From: Dysidea avara | Lineage: Eukaryota; Porifera; Demospongiae; Dictyoceratida; Dysideidae | Reading direction: 5' to 3' | NCBI RefSeq assembly: GCF_963678975.1 | Contig: NC_089274.1 | Span: 47,460,075 to 47,524,074 of the forward strand | Length of the DNA: 64,000 nt | Shown: positions 45,304 through 57,208 of the stretch, one piece after another | How the letters are laid out: every line of letters starts with the position of its first letter | How positions within the stretch are numbered: position 1 is the stretch's first letter | Notes under the pieces: generated by a model | The model's database searches: none | What the model saw: only the letters and a program-made list of their open reading frames with translations | Told to the model about the DNA's origin: nothing | Position numbers and translations under genes: made by a program

Positions 45304-48300
45304 GAATTCAAGAGATCAGCTAGAAACAAGTAACCTGTATAGAGATCAGCTACAAACAAGCCACCCTGTAGAGAGATCAGCCACAAACAATTCACCCTGT
45401 AGAGAGATCAGCTAGAAGAAGTTACCTTGTAGGGAATTCATGCAACTATAGAAAGAGATAATTCAGCTAGAAGAAATCACCTTGTAGAGTTCAGCTACAA
45501 AGAAACCACAATGTAGAGAGTTCAGATACAAAGAAACCACCATGTAGAGAATTCGTTTACAAACAAGTCACCCTATAGAAAGATCAGCTAGAAGAAGTTA
45601 CCTCGTAGAGAGTTCAGTTACAAAGAAACCACCATGTAGAGAATTCATTTACAAACTAGTGACCCTGTAGAGACATCAGCTAGAAGAAGTTACCTTGTAA
45701 AGAGTTCAGCTACATAGAAACCATTCTGTAAAGAGCTCAGCTACAAACAAATCACCCTGTAGAGAGATCAGCTAGAAGAAGTTACCTTGTTGATAGTTCA
45801 GCTACAAAGAAACCATCATGTAGAGAGTTCAGCTACAAACAAATCTCCCTGTAGAGAGATCAGCTAGAAGAAGTTACCTTGTAGAGAGTTCAGCTTCAAA
45901 CAAATCACCCTGTAGAAAGATCAGCTACAAACAAATCTCCCTGTAGAGAGATTAGCTAGAAGTTATCTTGTAGAGAGTTCAGCTACAAAGAAACCATCAT
46001 GTAGAGAGTTCAGCTACAAACAAATCTCCCTGTAGAGAGATCAGCTAGAAGAAGTTACCTTGTAGAGAGTTCAGCTTCAAACAAATCACCCTGTAGAAAG
46101 ATCAGCTAGAAGAGGTCACCTTGTAGAGAGTTCAGTTACAAAAAAACCACCATGTAGAGAGCTCAGCTACAAACCAGTGACCTTGTAGAGACTTCAGCTA
46201 GAAGAAGTTACCTTGTAGATAGTTCAGCTACAAAGAAACCATTCTTTAAAGAGCTCAGCTGCAAACAAATCACCTGTAAAGAATTCAGCTACAAATAAAT
46301 CACCCTGTAGAAAGATGAGCTAGAAAAAGTTACCTTGTAGAGAGTTCAGTTACAAAGAAACCACCATGTAGAGAATTCAGCTACAAACTAGTGACCCTGT
46401 AAAGACATCAGCTAGAAGAAGTTACCTTGAGAGAGTTCAGCTACAAAGAAACCATTATTTAAAGAGCTCAGCTGCAAACAAATCACCTATATAGAATTCA
46501 GCTACAAACAAATCACCATGTAGAGAGATCAGCTAGAAGAAGTTAACTTGTAGAGAGTTCAGCTACAAACAAATCACCCTGTATAGAGATCAGCTAGAAG
46601 AAGTTACCTTGTAGAGAGTTCAGCTACAAAGAAACCACCATGTAGAGAGTTCAGCTGCAAAGAAATCACCCTGTATAAAATTCTGCCACGAACAAATTGC
46701 CCTGTAGAAAGATCAGTTAGAAGAAGTTACCTTGTAGAGAGTTCAGCTACAAAGAAACCATTCTGTAAACAGCTCAGCTGCAAACAAATCACCTGTACAG
46801 AATTCAGCTACAAACAAATCACCCTGTAGAGAGATCAACTAGAAGAAATTACTTTGTAGAGAGTTCAGCTACAAAGAAACCACCATGTAGAGAGTTCAGC
46901 TGCAAACAAATCACCCTGTAGAAAATACAGCCACAAACAAATTGCCCTGTAGAAAGATCAGTTAGATGAAGTTACCTTTTAGAGAGTTCAGCTACAAAGA
47001 AACCACCCTGTAGAGAGATCAGCTAGAAGAAGTTACCTTGTAGAGAGTTCAGCTTCAAACAAATCACCCTGTAGAAAGATCAGCTACAAACAAATCTCCC
47101 TGTAGAGAGATTAGCTAGAAGTTATCTTGTAGAGAGTTCAGCTACAAAGAAACCATCATGTAGAGAGTTCAGCTACAAACAAATCTCCCTGTAGAGAGAT
47201 CAGCTAGAAGAAGTTACCTTGTAGAGAGTTCAGCTTCAAACAAATCACCCTGTAGAAAGATCAGCTAGAAGAGGTCACCTTGTAGAGAGTTCAGTTACAA
47301 AAAAACCACCATGTAGAGAGCTCAGCTACAAACCAGTGACCTTGTAGAGACTTCAGCTAGAAGAAGTTACCTTGTAGATAGTTCAGCTACAAAGAAACCA
47401 TTCTTTAAAGAGCTCAGCTGCAAACAAATCACCTGTAAAGAATTCAGCTACAAATAAATCACCCTGTAGAAAGATGAGCTAGAAAAAGTTACCTTGTAGA
47501 GAGTTCAGTTACAAAGAAACCACCATGTAGAGAATTCAGCTACAAACTAGTGACCCTGTAAAGACATCAGCTAGAAGAAGTTACCTTGAGAGAGTTCAGC
47601 TACAAAGAAACCATTATTTAAAGAGCTCAGCTGCAAACAAATCACCTATATAGAATTCAGCTACAAACAAATCACCATGTAGAGAGATCAGCTAGAAGAA
47701 GTTAACTTGTAGAGAGTTCAGCTACAAACAAATCACCCTGTATAGAGATCAGCTAGAAGAAGTTACCTTGTAGAGAGTTCAGCTACAAAGAAACCACCAT
47801 GTAGAGAGTTCAGCTGCAAAGAAATCACCCTGTATAAAATTCTGCCACGAACAAATTGCCCTGTAGAAAGATCAGTTAGAAGAAGTTACCTTGTAGAGAG
47901 TTCAGCTACAAAGAAACCATTCTGTAAACAGCTCAGCTGCAAACAAATCACCTGTACAGAATTCAGCTACAAACAAATCACCCTGTAGAGAGATCAACTA
48001 GAAGAAATTACTTTGTAGAGAGTTCAGCTACAAAGAAACCACCATGTAGAGAGTTCAGCTGCAAACAAATCACCCTGTAGAAAATACAGCCACAAACAAA
48101 TTGCCCTGTAGAAAGATCAGTTAGATGAAGTTACCTTTTAGAGAGTTCAGCTACAAAGAAACCACCCTGTAGAGAGATCAGCTAGAAGAAGTTACCTTGT
48201 AGATCGTTCAGCTACAAACAAATCACCCTGTAGAGAGATCAGCTAGAAGAAGTTACCTTGTAGAGAGTTCAGCTACAAAGAAACCACCATGTAGAGAGTT

Positions 48301-50372
48301 CAGCTGCAAAGAAATCACCCTGTAGAAAATTCTGCCACAAACAAATTGCCCTGTATAGAGAGATCAGTTAGAAGAAGTTACCTTTTAGAGAGTTCAGCTA
48401 CAAAGAAACCATTCTGTAAAGAGCTCAGCTGCAAACAAATCACCTGTACAGAATTCAGCTACAAACAAATCACCCTGTAGAGAGATCAGCTAGAAGAAAT
48501 TACCTTGTAGAGAGTGAAGCTACAAACAAATCACCCTATTGAAAAATCAGCTTGTAGAAGTCACCTTGTAGAAAGTTCAGTTACAAAGAAACCATTCTGT
48601 AAAGAGCTCAGCTGCAAACAAATCACCCTGTATGAGAGATCAGCTAGAAGAAGTTAACTTGTAGAGAGTTCAGCTACAAAGAAACTATCATTTAGAAAGT
48701 TCAGCTTCAAACAAATCACCTGTAGAGAGTTCAGCTACAAACAAATCTCCCTGTAGAGAGATCAGCTAGAAGAAGTTACCTTGTAGAGAGTGAAGCTACA
48801 AACAAATCACCCTATTGAAAAATCAGCTAGAAGAAGTCACCTTGTAGAAAGTTCAGTTACAAAGAAACCACCATGTAGAGAGTTCAGCTACAAACTAGCC
48901 ACCTTGTAGAGACATCAGCTAGAAAAGTTACCTTGTAGAGAGTTCAGCTACAAAGAAACCATTCTGTAAAGAGCTCAGCTGCAAACAAATCACCTGTACA
49001 GAATTCAGCTACAAACAAATCACCCTGTAGAGAGATCAGCTAGAAGAAGTTAACTTGTAGAGAGTTCAGCTACAAAGAAACCATCATTTAGAAAGTTCAG
49101 CTTCAAACAAATCACCTGTAGAGAGTTCAGCTACAAACAAATCTCCCTGTAGAGAGATCAGCTAGAAGAAGTTACCTTGTAGAGAGTGAAGCTACAAACA
49201 AATCACCCTATTGAAAAATCAGCTAGAAGAAGTCACCTTGTAGAAAGTTCAGTTACAAAGAAACCACCATGTAGAGAGTTCAGCTACAAACTAGCCACCT
49301 TGTAGAGACATCAGCTAGAAAAGTTACCTTGTAGAGAGTTCAGCTACAAAGAAACCACCCTGTAGAGAGATCAGCTAGAAGAAGTTACCTTGTAGATCGT
49401 TCAGCTACAAACAAATCACCCTGTAGAGAGATCAGCTAGAAGAAGTTACCTTGTAGAGAGTTCAGCTACAAAGAAACCACCATGTAGAGAGTTCAGCTGC
49501 AAAGAAATCACCCTGTAGAAAATTCTGCCACAAACAAATTGCCCTGTATAGAGAGATCAGTTAGAAGAAGTTACCTTTTAGAGAGTTCAGCTACAAAGAA
49601 ACCATTCTGTAAAGAGCTCAGCTGCAAACAAATCACCTGTACAGAATTCAGCTACAAACAAATCACCCTGTAGAGAGATCAGCTAGAAGAAATTACCTTG
49701 TAGATAGTTCAGCTACAAACAAATCACGCTGTAGAAAGATCAGTTAGAAGAAGTTACTTTGTAGAGAGTTCAGCTACAAAGAAACCATTCTGTAAAGAGC
49801 TCAGCTGCAAACAAATCACCTGTACAGAATTCAGCTACAAACAAATCACCCTGTAGAGAGATCAGCTAGAAGAAATTACATTGTAGATAGTTCAGCTACA
49901 AACAAATCACGCTGTAGAAAGATCAGTTAGAAGAAGTTACTTTGTAGAGAGTTCAGCTACAAAGAAACCATTCTGTAAAGAGCTCAGCTGCAAACAAATC
50001 ACCTGTACAGAATTCAGCTACAAACAAATCACCCTGTAGAGAGATCAGCTAGAAGAAATTACATTGTAGATAGTTCAGCTACAAACAAATCACGCTGTAG
50101 AAAGATCAGTTAGAAGAAGTTACTTTGTAGAGAGTTCAGCTACAAAGAAACCATTTTGTAAAGAGCTCAGCTGCAAACAAATCACCTGTACAGAATTCAG
50201 CTACGAACAAATCACCCTGTAGAGAGATCAGCTAGAAGAAGTTACCTTGTAGATAGTTCAGCTACAAACAAATCTCCCTGTAGAGAGATCAGCTAGAAGA
50301 AATTATCTTGTAGAGAGTTCAGCTACAAAGAAATCATCATGTGGAGAGTTCAGCTGCAAAGAAATCACCACT
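45304..50372 (+). repeat. Satellite array 3 (largest)
   Basis: About 5.07 kb, roughly 165 monomers of the same 30/31-bp family. A 1159-bp higher-order repeat occurs twice (for example, 45,951 and 47,110; 46,961 and 48,120). Near the right end a 183-bp (six-monomer) unit is repeated three times (49,725, 49,908, 50,091). The first 540 bp match array 2 exactly by eye. It ends where the TGTGACCGG-type MITE remnant begins. Confidence 0.95.
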
Positions 50373-50497
50373 GCCCAAATTTCAAGGCAATAGCTCTTTC
50401 CATTCTGAAGTTATCAATTGTCAAAGTTGGCAAATTGGATGTGTATGGAAGGCCCCTTTTCGCAAATCCGGTCCCATATGTATTATATATATAATTT
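50373..50497. mobile_element. TGTGACCGG MITE, truncated copy
   Basis: Only the right half of the element is present, joined directly to satellite on its left. It matches 55,018-55,141, ending CAAATCCGGTC followed by 'ccatatgta'. Its position between array and tail is the same as in unit 4. Confidence 0.75.
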
Positions 50498-50641
50498 GTA
50501 CATTTACTGATAAAATATTTAAAGTACATCTACTTCATCTTTTCTTCTTCCTGTAGTAAAGAAAAAAAACATAGGTTAAAAAAGTCCCAAAGCTGGCCAT
50601 AGGCCGGCTTTGGGGTATACAAATACAAAAAGAAATGAAAT
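50498..50641 (+). repeat. Composite unit 3: tail segment
   Basis: Nearly identical to 55,142-55,309: 'ttactgataaaatatttaaa', 'ttcttcttcctgtagtaaag' and 'ctggccataggccggctttg' in the same order. A diverged counterpart lies at 4330-4475. Confidence 0.75.
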
Positions 50642-50958
50642 CTAATCCAAAACAGCCAAGCTGTAAAAACAGTGTGCGGCCCTCAGAAAGGCTATGGTGA
50701 AAAAAGATGTGAAATCCAAGGTGGCGGCCAAGAAATGGCTGTGATGGTAGGTTAATGGTAAAAATTTTAATAACGACAATTCAGGTGAATTTTTGTGCCG
50801 CTTCACAAAATTTACCTGAATTGTCATTATTAAAATTTTTACCATTAACCTACCATCACAGCCATTTCTTGGCCGCCACCTTGGATTTCACATCTTTTTT
50901 CACCATAGCCTTTCTGAGGGCCGCACACTGTTTTTACAGCTTGGCTGTTTTGGATTAG
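50642..50958. repeat. Palindrome, composite unit 3
   Basis: A 317-bp inverted repeat with CTAATCCAAAACAGCC at the left and its complement at the right, arms of about 150 bp and a small loop of around 15 bases near 50,795. The arms are so alike that near-identical 67-residue frames appear on both strands. These are a product of symmetry, not genes. The right edge abuts the next body. Confidence 0.9.
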
Positions 50959-51777
50959 GCGCGCAACCCCGTGAGTATATTGACAGGAAGAAAGAAAACG
51001 CAATTTTCGCACCTCCGTAGCTCTGTGCTGCCTTGATGAAACAAGACAAATTTTGCTGTGTACATTCCCTCCAACTTCAGTACTCCACATTCCAAATTTG
51101 AGCGAAATCGCTTCAGGCATTCCTGAGATATGCGACTTCAAAAATTGGCTTAGTTTCTTCGTTTTTTTTTCTTCTTATTTTTCTTCCTCTTTTCGCACAC
51201 TTACAAAAACTGCTATAAAACGCGAACGCGTTATCCGATTGTCTTGAAATTTGGCGCACAGAAGGGGGATATAAAGGCGCATCTCTGTACCAACTTTGGC
51301 TGGAATACCATAAACAGGCAAAGAGTTATGAGCGATTATGCACAAAAAATAACACCAATATGTTGTCACGCCTACAGGGTAAACCGCGTATGGGAAGAAG
51401 CTGAAAATCGGTGGGTGAATAGGTTAACTATTGAACCTCAAACCTTTTGTGGTTTGAAAGACATCGAGCTAAAAACCAGGAAGATACAGCGAAAAAATCA
51501 ACAGTGTGTAACAATTACGCAATCGAGATTAGCTAATTTTTATTATTATTATTATTATTATTATGCTTGCCACGCCTACCAGATAAACCACTTGGGGCAA
51601 TGCTTTGAAAATCGCTGTACAGATGGAGTTATCATCTTAGAAAGGCTCTTCAATGGTGTAGAAGAATCAGACTTAAAGCCACGGAGTTATAACACGAAAT
51701 CCAACTTGGTGTAGCAAGTGCGAGATCGAGATACTCTAATAGAGCAGTCATCCTAATAGAGCAGTCACCCTGAACAG
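50959..51777 (+). repeat. Composite unit 4: body
   Basis: Homologous to units 2/3 but lacks the first 40-50 bp including the hairpin, starting 'gcgcaaccccgtgagtata'. The pyrimidine tract is shorter. Where the others read 'aataaaaaacgactgc' it carries a (TTA)9 microsatellite (51,537-51,563). A 156-codon frame at 51,244-51,714 covers part of the long frame in units 2/3, but the frame is broken at the T tract. Confidence 0.9.
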
Positions 51778-54700
51778 AATTCAAGAGATCAGTTAGAAAT
51801 AAGTAACCTGTATAGAGATCAGCTACAAACAAATCACCCTGTAGAGAGTTCAGCTACAAACAATTCACCCTGTTCAGACATCAGTTAGAAGAAGTTTTCT
51901 TGTAGAGAGTTCAGTTACAAACAAATCACCCTGTTGAAAGATCAGCTAGAAGATGTCACCTTATAGATAGTTCAGTTACAAAGAAACCACCATGTAGAGA
52001 ATTCAGCTACAAACTAGTGACCCTGTAGATACATCAGCTAGAAGAAGTTACCTTGTGGAGAGTTCAGCTACAAAGAAACCATTCTGTAAAGAGCTCAGCT
52101 GCAAACAAATCACCTATACAGAATTCAGCTACAAACAAATCACCCTGTAGAGAGATCAGCTAGAAGAAGTTACCTTGTAGATAGTTCAGCTACAAACAAA
52201 TCATCCTGTAGAGAGATCAGCTAGAAGAAGTTACCTTGTAGATAGTTCGGCTACAAACAATTCACCCTGTACAGAGCTCAGTTAAAAGAGGTTTCCTTGT
52301 ATAGAGTTCAGCTACAGACAAATCACCCTGTAGAGAGATCAGTTAGAAGAAGTTACCTTGTAGATCGTTCAGCTACAAACAATTCACCCTGTAAAGAGAT
52401 CAGCTAGAAGAAGTTACCTTGTAGAGAGTTCAGCTACAAAGAAACCATCATGTAGAGAATTCAGCCGCAAACAAATCATGTATAGAGAGTTCAGCTACAA
52501 ACAAATCTCCCTGTAGAGAGATCAGCTAGAAGAAGTTTCCTTGTAGAGAGTTCTGCTACAAACAAATCACCCTGTAGAAAGATCAGCTAGAAGAAATCAC
52601 CTTGTAGAGAGTTCAGCTTCAAAGAAACAATCATGTGAGAGTTCAGGTACAAACAAATTGTCCTGTAGAGAGATCAGCTAGAAGAAGTTACCTTGTAGAG
52701 AGTTCAGCTACAAAGAAACCATCATGTAGATAGTTCAGGTACAAACAAATCACCCTGTAGAAAGATCAGCTATAGAAGAAATCACCTTGTAGAGAGTTCA
52801 GCTACAAAGAAACTATCATGTAGAGAGTTCAACTACAAACAAATCACCCTGTAGAAAGATCAGCTATAGAAGAAATCACCTTGTAGAGAGTTCAGCTACA
52901 AAGAAACCATCATGTAGAGAGTTCAGCTACAAACAAATCGGCCTGTAGAGAGATCAGCTAGAAGAAATTACCTTGTAGAGAGTTCAGCTACAAAGAAACC
53001 ATCATGTAGAGAGTTCAGCTGCAAACAAATCACCTGTAGAGAGTTAAGCTACAAACAAATCTCCCTGTAGAGAGAGATCAGCTAGAAGAAGTCACCTTGC
53101 AGGGAGTTCAGTTACAAAGAAATAAACCATGTAGAGAGTTCAGCTGCAAACAAATCACCTGTAGAGAGTTCAGCTAGAAACAAGTCACCCTGTAGAGAGA
53201 TCAGCTAGAAACAAGTCACCTTGTAGAGAGTTCAGCTAGAAGAAGTCACATTGTAGAGCTACATAGAAACTACCATGTAGAGTTCAGCTGCAAACAAATC
53301 ACCCTGTAGAGAACTCAGCTACAAACAAATCGCCCTGTAGAAAGATTAGCTAGAAGAAGTTACCTTATAGGGAGTTCAGCTATGAACAGATCACACTGTA
53401 GAAAGTTCAGCTACAAACAAATCACCCTGTAGAGAGTTCAGTTACAAAGAAACCACCATGTAGAGAGTTCCGCTGCAAAAAAAATCAATCACTCTGTTGA
53501 GAGTTCAGCTAGAAGAAGTCACCTTGTAGAGAGTTAAGCTGCAAATAAATCACCCTGTAGAGAATTCAGCTACAAACAAATCACCCTGTAGAAAGATCAG
53601 TTAGAAGAAGTTACCTTGTAGAGAGTTCAGCTACAACGAAACCACCATGTAGAGAGTTCAGCTACAAACAAATCACCTGTAGAGAGTTCAGCTAGAAACA
53701 AGTCACCCTGTAGAGAGATCAGCTAGAAACAAGTCACCTTGTAGAGAGTTCAGCTAGAAGAAGTCACGTTGTAGAGAGTTCAGCTACAAAGAAACCACCA
53801 TTTAGAGAGTTCAGCTGCAAACAAATCACCCAGTAGAAAGTTCAGCTATGAACAGATCACCCTGTTGAGAGTTCAGTTAGAAACAAGGAATCCTGTAGAG
53901 AGATCACCTAGAAGTATCGCCTTGTAGAGAGTTCAGCTACAAACAAATCACCTGTAGAGAGTTCAGCTACAAACAAATCACCCTGTAGAGAGATCAGCTA
54001 GAAGTAGTCACCTTGTAGAGGGTTCAGCTATAAAGAAACCACCATGTAGAGAATTCAGCTGCAAACAAACACCCTGTAGAGAACTCAGCTACAAACAAAT
54101 CGCCCTGTAGAAAGATCAGCTAGAAGAAGTTACCTTGTAGGGATTTCAGCTACAAACAAATCACCCTGTAGAGAGTTCAGTTACAAAGAAACCATTCTGT
54201 AAACAGCTCAGCTGCAAACAAATCACTTGTACAGAATTCAGCTACAAACAAATCACCCTGTAGAGAGATCAGCTAGAAGAAATTACCTTGTAGATAGTTC
54301 AGCTACAAACAAATCACCCTGTAGAAAGATCAGTTAGAAGAAGTTACCTTGGAGAAAGTTCAGCTACAAAGAAACCATTTTGTAAAGAGCTCAGCTGCAA
54401 ACAAATCACCTGTACAGAATTCAACTACGAACAAATCACCCTGTAGAGAGATCAGCTATAAGAAGTTACCTTGTAGATAGTTCAGCTACAAACAAATCTC
54501 CCTGTAGAGAGATCAGCTAGAAGAAATTACCTTGTAGAGAGGTCAGCTACAAAGAAACCACCATGTAGAGAGTTCAGCTGCAAAGAAATCACCCTGTAAA
54601 AAATTCTGCCAGAAACAAATTGCCCTGTAGAAAGATCAGTTAGAAGAAGTTACCTTTTAGAGAGTTCAGCTACAAAGAAACCATTCTGTAAAGAGCTCAG

Positions 54701-54874
54701 CTGCAAACAAATCACCTATACAGAATTCAGCTACAAACACATCACCCTGTAGAGAGATCAGCTAGAAGAAGTTACCTTGTAGATCGTTCAGCTACAAACA
54801 ATTCACCCTGTAGAGAGAGCAATTAGAAGAAGTCACCTTGTAGATTGTTCAGTTACAAAGAAACCACCATGGAG
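51778..54874 (+). repeat. Satellite array 4
   Basis: About 3.1 kb, roughly 100 monomers, more varied than arrays 2 and 3. In its later part, GTAGAGAGTTCAGCTAGAAA hybrid monomers occur. The right part (54,180-54,670) resembles the 183-bp higher-order unit of array 3. It ends at 'caccatggagatttctg', followed by the TGTGACCGG MITE. Confidence 0.95.
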
Positions 54875-54898
54875 ATTTCTGTAATCAATATAATATTA

Positions 54899-55137
54899 TG
54901 TGACCGGATTTGCGAAAAGGGGTCTTCCACACACATCCAATTCTGTAACCGTTGGAGACCATAACTCAGTGTTCAAGTAATATATTAACCTGAAAATTTC
55001 ACCATGTATTCAGCTATAGTGGTGCTCACTACTGTCCAAAATTCAAGGCAATAGCTCTTTCCAATCTGAAGTTATCAATTGTCAAAGTTGGCAAATTGGA
55101 TGTGTGTGGAAGACCCCTTTTTGCAAATCCGGTCACA
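54899..55137. mobile_element. TGTGACCGG MITE, complete copy
   Basis: A 239-bp element with near-perfect TIRs of about 45 bp beginning TGTGACCGGATTTGC and including GGGGTCTTCCACACACATCC. TA lies directly outside both ends (54,897-54,898 and 55,138-55,139), compatible with a TA target duplication as in Tc1/mariner-like MITEs. No ORF. Confidence 0.8.
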
Positions 55138-55141
55138 TATG

Positions 55142-55306
55142 TATTATACAGTATATATAATTTATACATTTACTGATAAAATATTTAAAGTACATCTACT
55201 TCATCTTTTCTTCTTCCTGTAGTAAAGAAAAAAACATAGGTTAAAAAAAAAGTCCCAAAGCTGGCCATAGGCCGGCTTTGGGGTATACAAATACAAAAAG
55301 AAATGA
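55142..55306 (+). repeat. Composite unit 4: tail segment
   Basis: Close match to 50,498-50,641, differing mainly in A-run lengths. Links array 4 and its MITE to the palindrome. Confidence 0.75.
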
Positions 55307-55629
55307 AATCTAATCCAAAACAGCCAAGCTGTAAAAAAAGTGTGTGGCCCTCAGAAAGGCTATGGTGAAAAAAGATGTGAAATCCAAGGTGGCGGCCAAG
55401 AAATGGCTGTGATGGTAGGTTAATGGTAAAAATTTTAATAATGACAATTTAGGTAAATTTTGTGAAGTGGCACAAAAATTCACCTGAATTGTCGTTATTA
55501 AAATTTTTACCATTAACCTACCATCACAGCCATTTCTTGGCCGCCACCTTGGATTTCACATCTTTTTTCACCATAGCCTTTCTGAGGGCCGCACACTTTT
55601 TTTACAGCTTGGCTGTTTTGGATTAGATT
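55307..55629. repeat. Palindrome, composite unit 4
   Basis: A 323-bp inverted repeat with ends AATCTAATCC and GGATTAGATT, highly similar to 50,642-50,958 and less so to 4476-4805. Its right edge meets a TTA-repeat and the type-B SINE pair. Confidence 0.9.
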
Positions 55630-55892
55630 ATTATTATTATTAACGCTTTACAGTGACCAGCACTGAAGGTCTACAGCAACATGTGCTGCAGCCTTAGGAT
55701 TACCTAACCTAACTTCAAGGACTTAGACTTAATGACTTATAGTTGGAAAGGTGTAACAAAAAAGGGGCCAAAGTAAGGAAAAAAAATCCCTCCAACCCCA
55801 GGATTCGAACTGCAGGTCACCCAATGTCTAGTCGGAGCCACACTCAGTCTTCCTCCAGGAGGGATGGATTTTCTTCCTTAAACCTAAAGTAT
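55630..55892 (-). mobile_element. tRNA-derived SINE (type B), copy 1
   Basis: On the minus strand, the B-box-like GCAGTTCGAATCC (about 55,800-55,812) is near-canonical for pol III. It is followed by GGTTGGAGGGATTTTTTTTCC, and the left end is CTGTAAAGCGTTAATAATAA. The head to the right contains 'agtgtggctccgactag'. The next copy follows directly, forming a tandem pair. Confidence 0.65.
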
Positions 55893-56092
55893 TTATTATT
55901 AACACTTTACAGTGACCAGCACTGAAGGTCTACAGCAACATGTGCTGCAGCCTTAGGATTACCTAACCTAACTTCAAGGACTTAGACTTAATGACTTATA
56001 GTTGGAAAGGTGTAACAGAAAAGGGGCCAAAGTAAGGAAAAAAAATCCCTCCAACCCCAGGATTCGAACTGCAGGTCACCCAATGTCTTTAA
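55893..56092 (-). mobile_element. tRNA-derived SINE (type B), copy 2
   Basis: Direct repeat of 55,637-55,828 with only a few differences (for example 'aacactttac' for 'aacgctttac'), but truncated just past the B box so that the tRNA-like 5' head is missing. The near identity to copy 1 suggests local duplication rather than two independent insertions. Confidence 0.65.
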
Positions 56093-56163
56093 ACAGCAGT
56101 CATAATGGTAGAGTGTTCAGACTATCAAATTTCATTGCATGTAAAGTGGAAAGTGACTGTCAT

Positions 56164-56519
56164 CAGGGGCGGAGGAAGTAGTTGATATGAGGGGGTTGGG
56201 CTGACCCACACTTATGGAAATAATCTACATTGTCTCAGGTTTGGTAAGGCGAGACCAAAAAAAAAAAGGTCACAGCCAGCTGAGAATAGCTGCCCTCCTC
56301 ACCAGCTACGCATTTATAGCTGATAAACTACATAAAATCCTTACATAGCTCACTACACACTGCTCTAATACTGTGACTGCTTTATTAGAGTGACTGCTCT
56401 ATTAGAGTATCTCGATCTTTATCGCGGTTTTTGACAGCCCCACGATTATTCAGTTCGGCGTGATATCATTCTGAAGAGGGGAGCCCCCCCCCCCCCCCCC
56501 CCCCCCTTTCTGCCGCCTA
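56164..56519. mobile_element. Putative TIR element with poly-C tract
   Basis: The imperfect 10-bp direct repeats TGACTGTCAT (56,154-56,163) and TGACTGCCAT (56,520-56,529) flank it. The ends CAGGGGCGGAGGAAG and CTTTCTGCCGCCTAT are loosely inverted. Inside are an A run followed by 'ggtcacagccagctgag', two minus-strand 'ctattagagtatctcgatc' motifs, and a run of about 23 C at 56,484-56,506. Confidence 0.5.
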
Positions 56520-56529
56520 TGACTGCCAT

Positions 56530-57200
56530 TAAATGTTAAACAGACTTTGGAATGGAAGTGTTGGATAAAACAAGTGCTTGGAGTTAAGACTAAGTTACAT
56601 ACAGCAGTGTACATATCTCCTCAGCAAACAAACAAAATTGGCCTGACACACCATAGAGGAGGTTTTGTTATTATTGTTCACATGGTAAACAATGAGCAGT
56701 TAGGCACTTACTTTATACATGTATGATTGAACGCCTGAAGAGAGAGAAGTTAATAGGAGGAACTTGCTATGCGAAAAAAAGAAGGGGAGCAGAACTGCAG
56801 AACCTAGTTATTACGAAAGGAAAAATTGTTTCAAAACGAGTATGATGACCTGAATGTCAGAAGTAGTAAAAAAAAAATAACAAAATAAAAAAAAATAAAA
56901 AATAATAAAAAAATAAATAAAAAAGAAATAAAAATAAAAAAAGAAAAAAAAAGAAAAAAGAAAAAAAATGTCAGAAGTAGTATGCTTCACACTCAAGTTG
57001 AGCCTGTTTTTTTATTGTAATTAATTAAGGCTGGCAGAAGTACTTTCTGCCAGACCCTCAGCACATTTGTGTTGGGGGTCTCAAATTTTTATGGAATCAT
57101 TTTCTAGCTAACTTTGACAATTCACCCTGTTGTTTCCATTACCTCTGTCCCTGTTCCCATTGTTCCAAGAATCCTGTATCTAACAATTTTAACCACTTGT
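56530..57200. other. Non-coding with A-rich low complexity
   Basis: About 56,865-56,970 is nearly all A with scattered T and G. Otherwise no gene or repeat was resolved. Confidence 0.5.
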
Positions 57201-57208
57201 AACTAAGT

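Noticed and set aside
50642-50958. Two near-identical 67-codon frames on opposite strands, and one at 55,310-55,513
   Set aside because: They result from the symmetry of the palindrome. Each arm yields the same frame.
55800-55812. Near-canonical tRNA B box as a functional tRNA gene
   Set aside because: No full cloverleaf could be folded, and the box sits within a duplicated repeat with A/T-rich tail. A SINE is the simpler reading.
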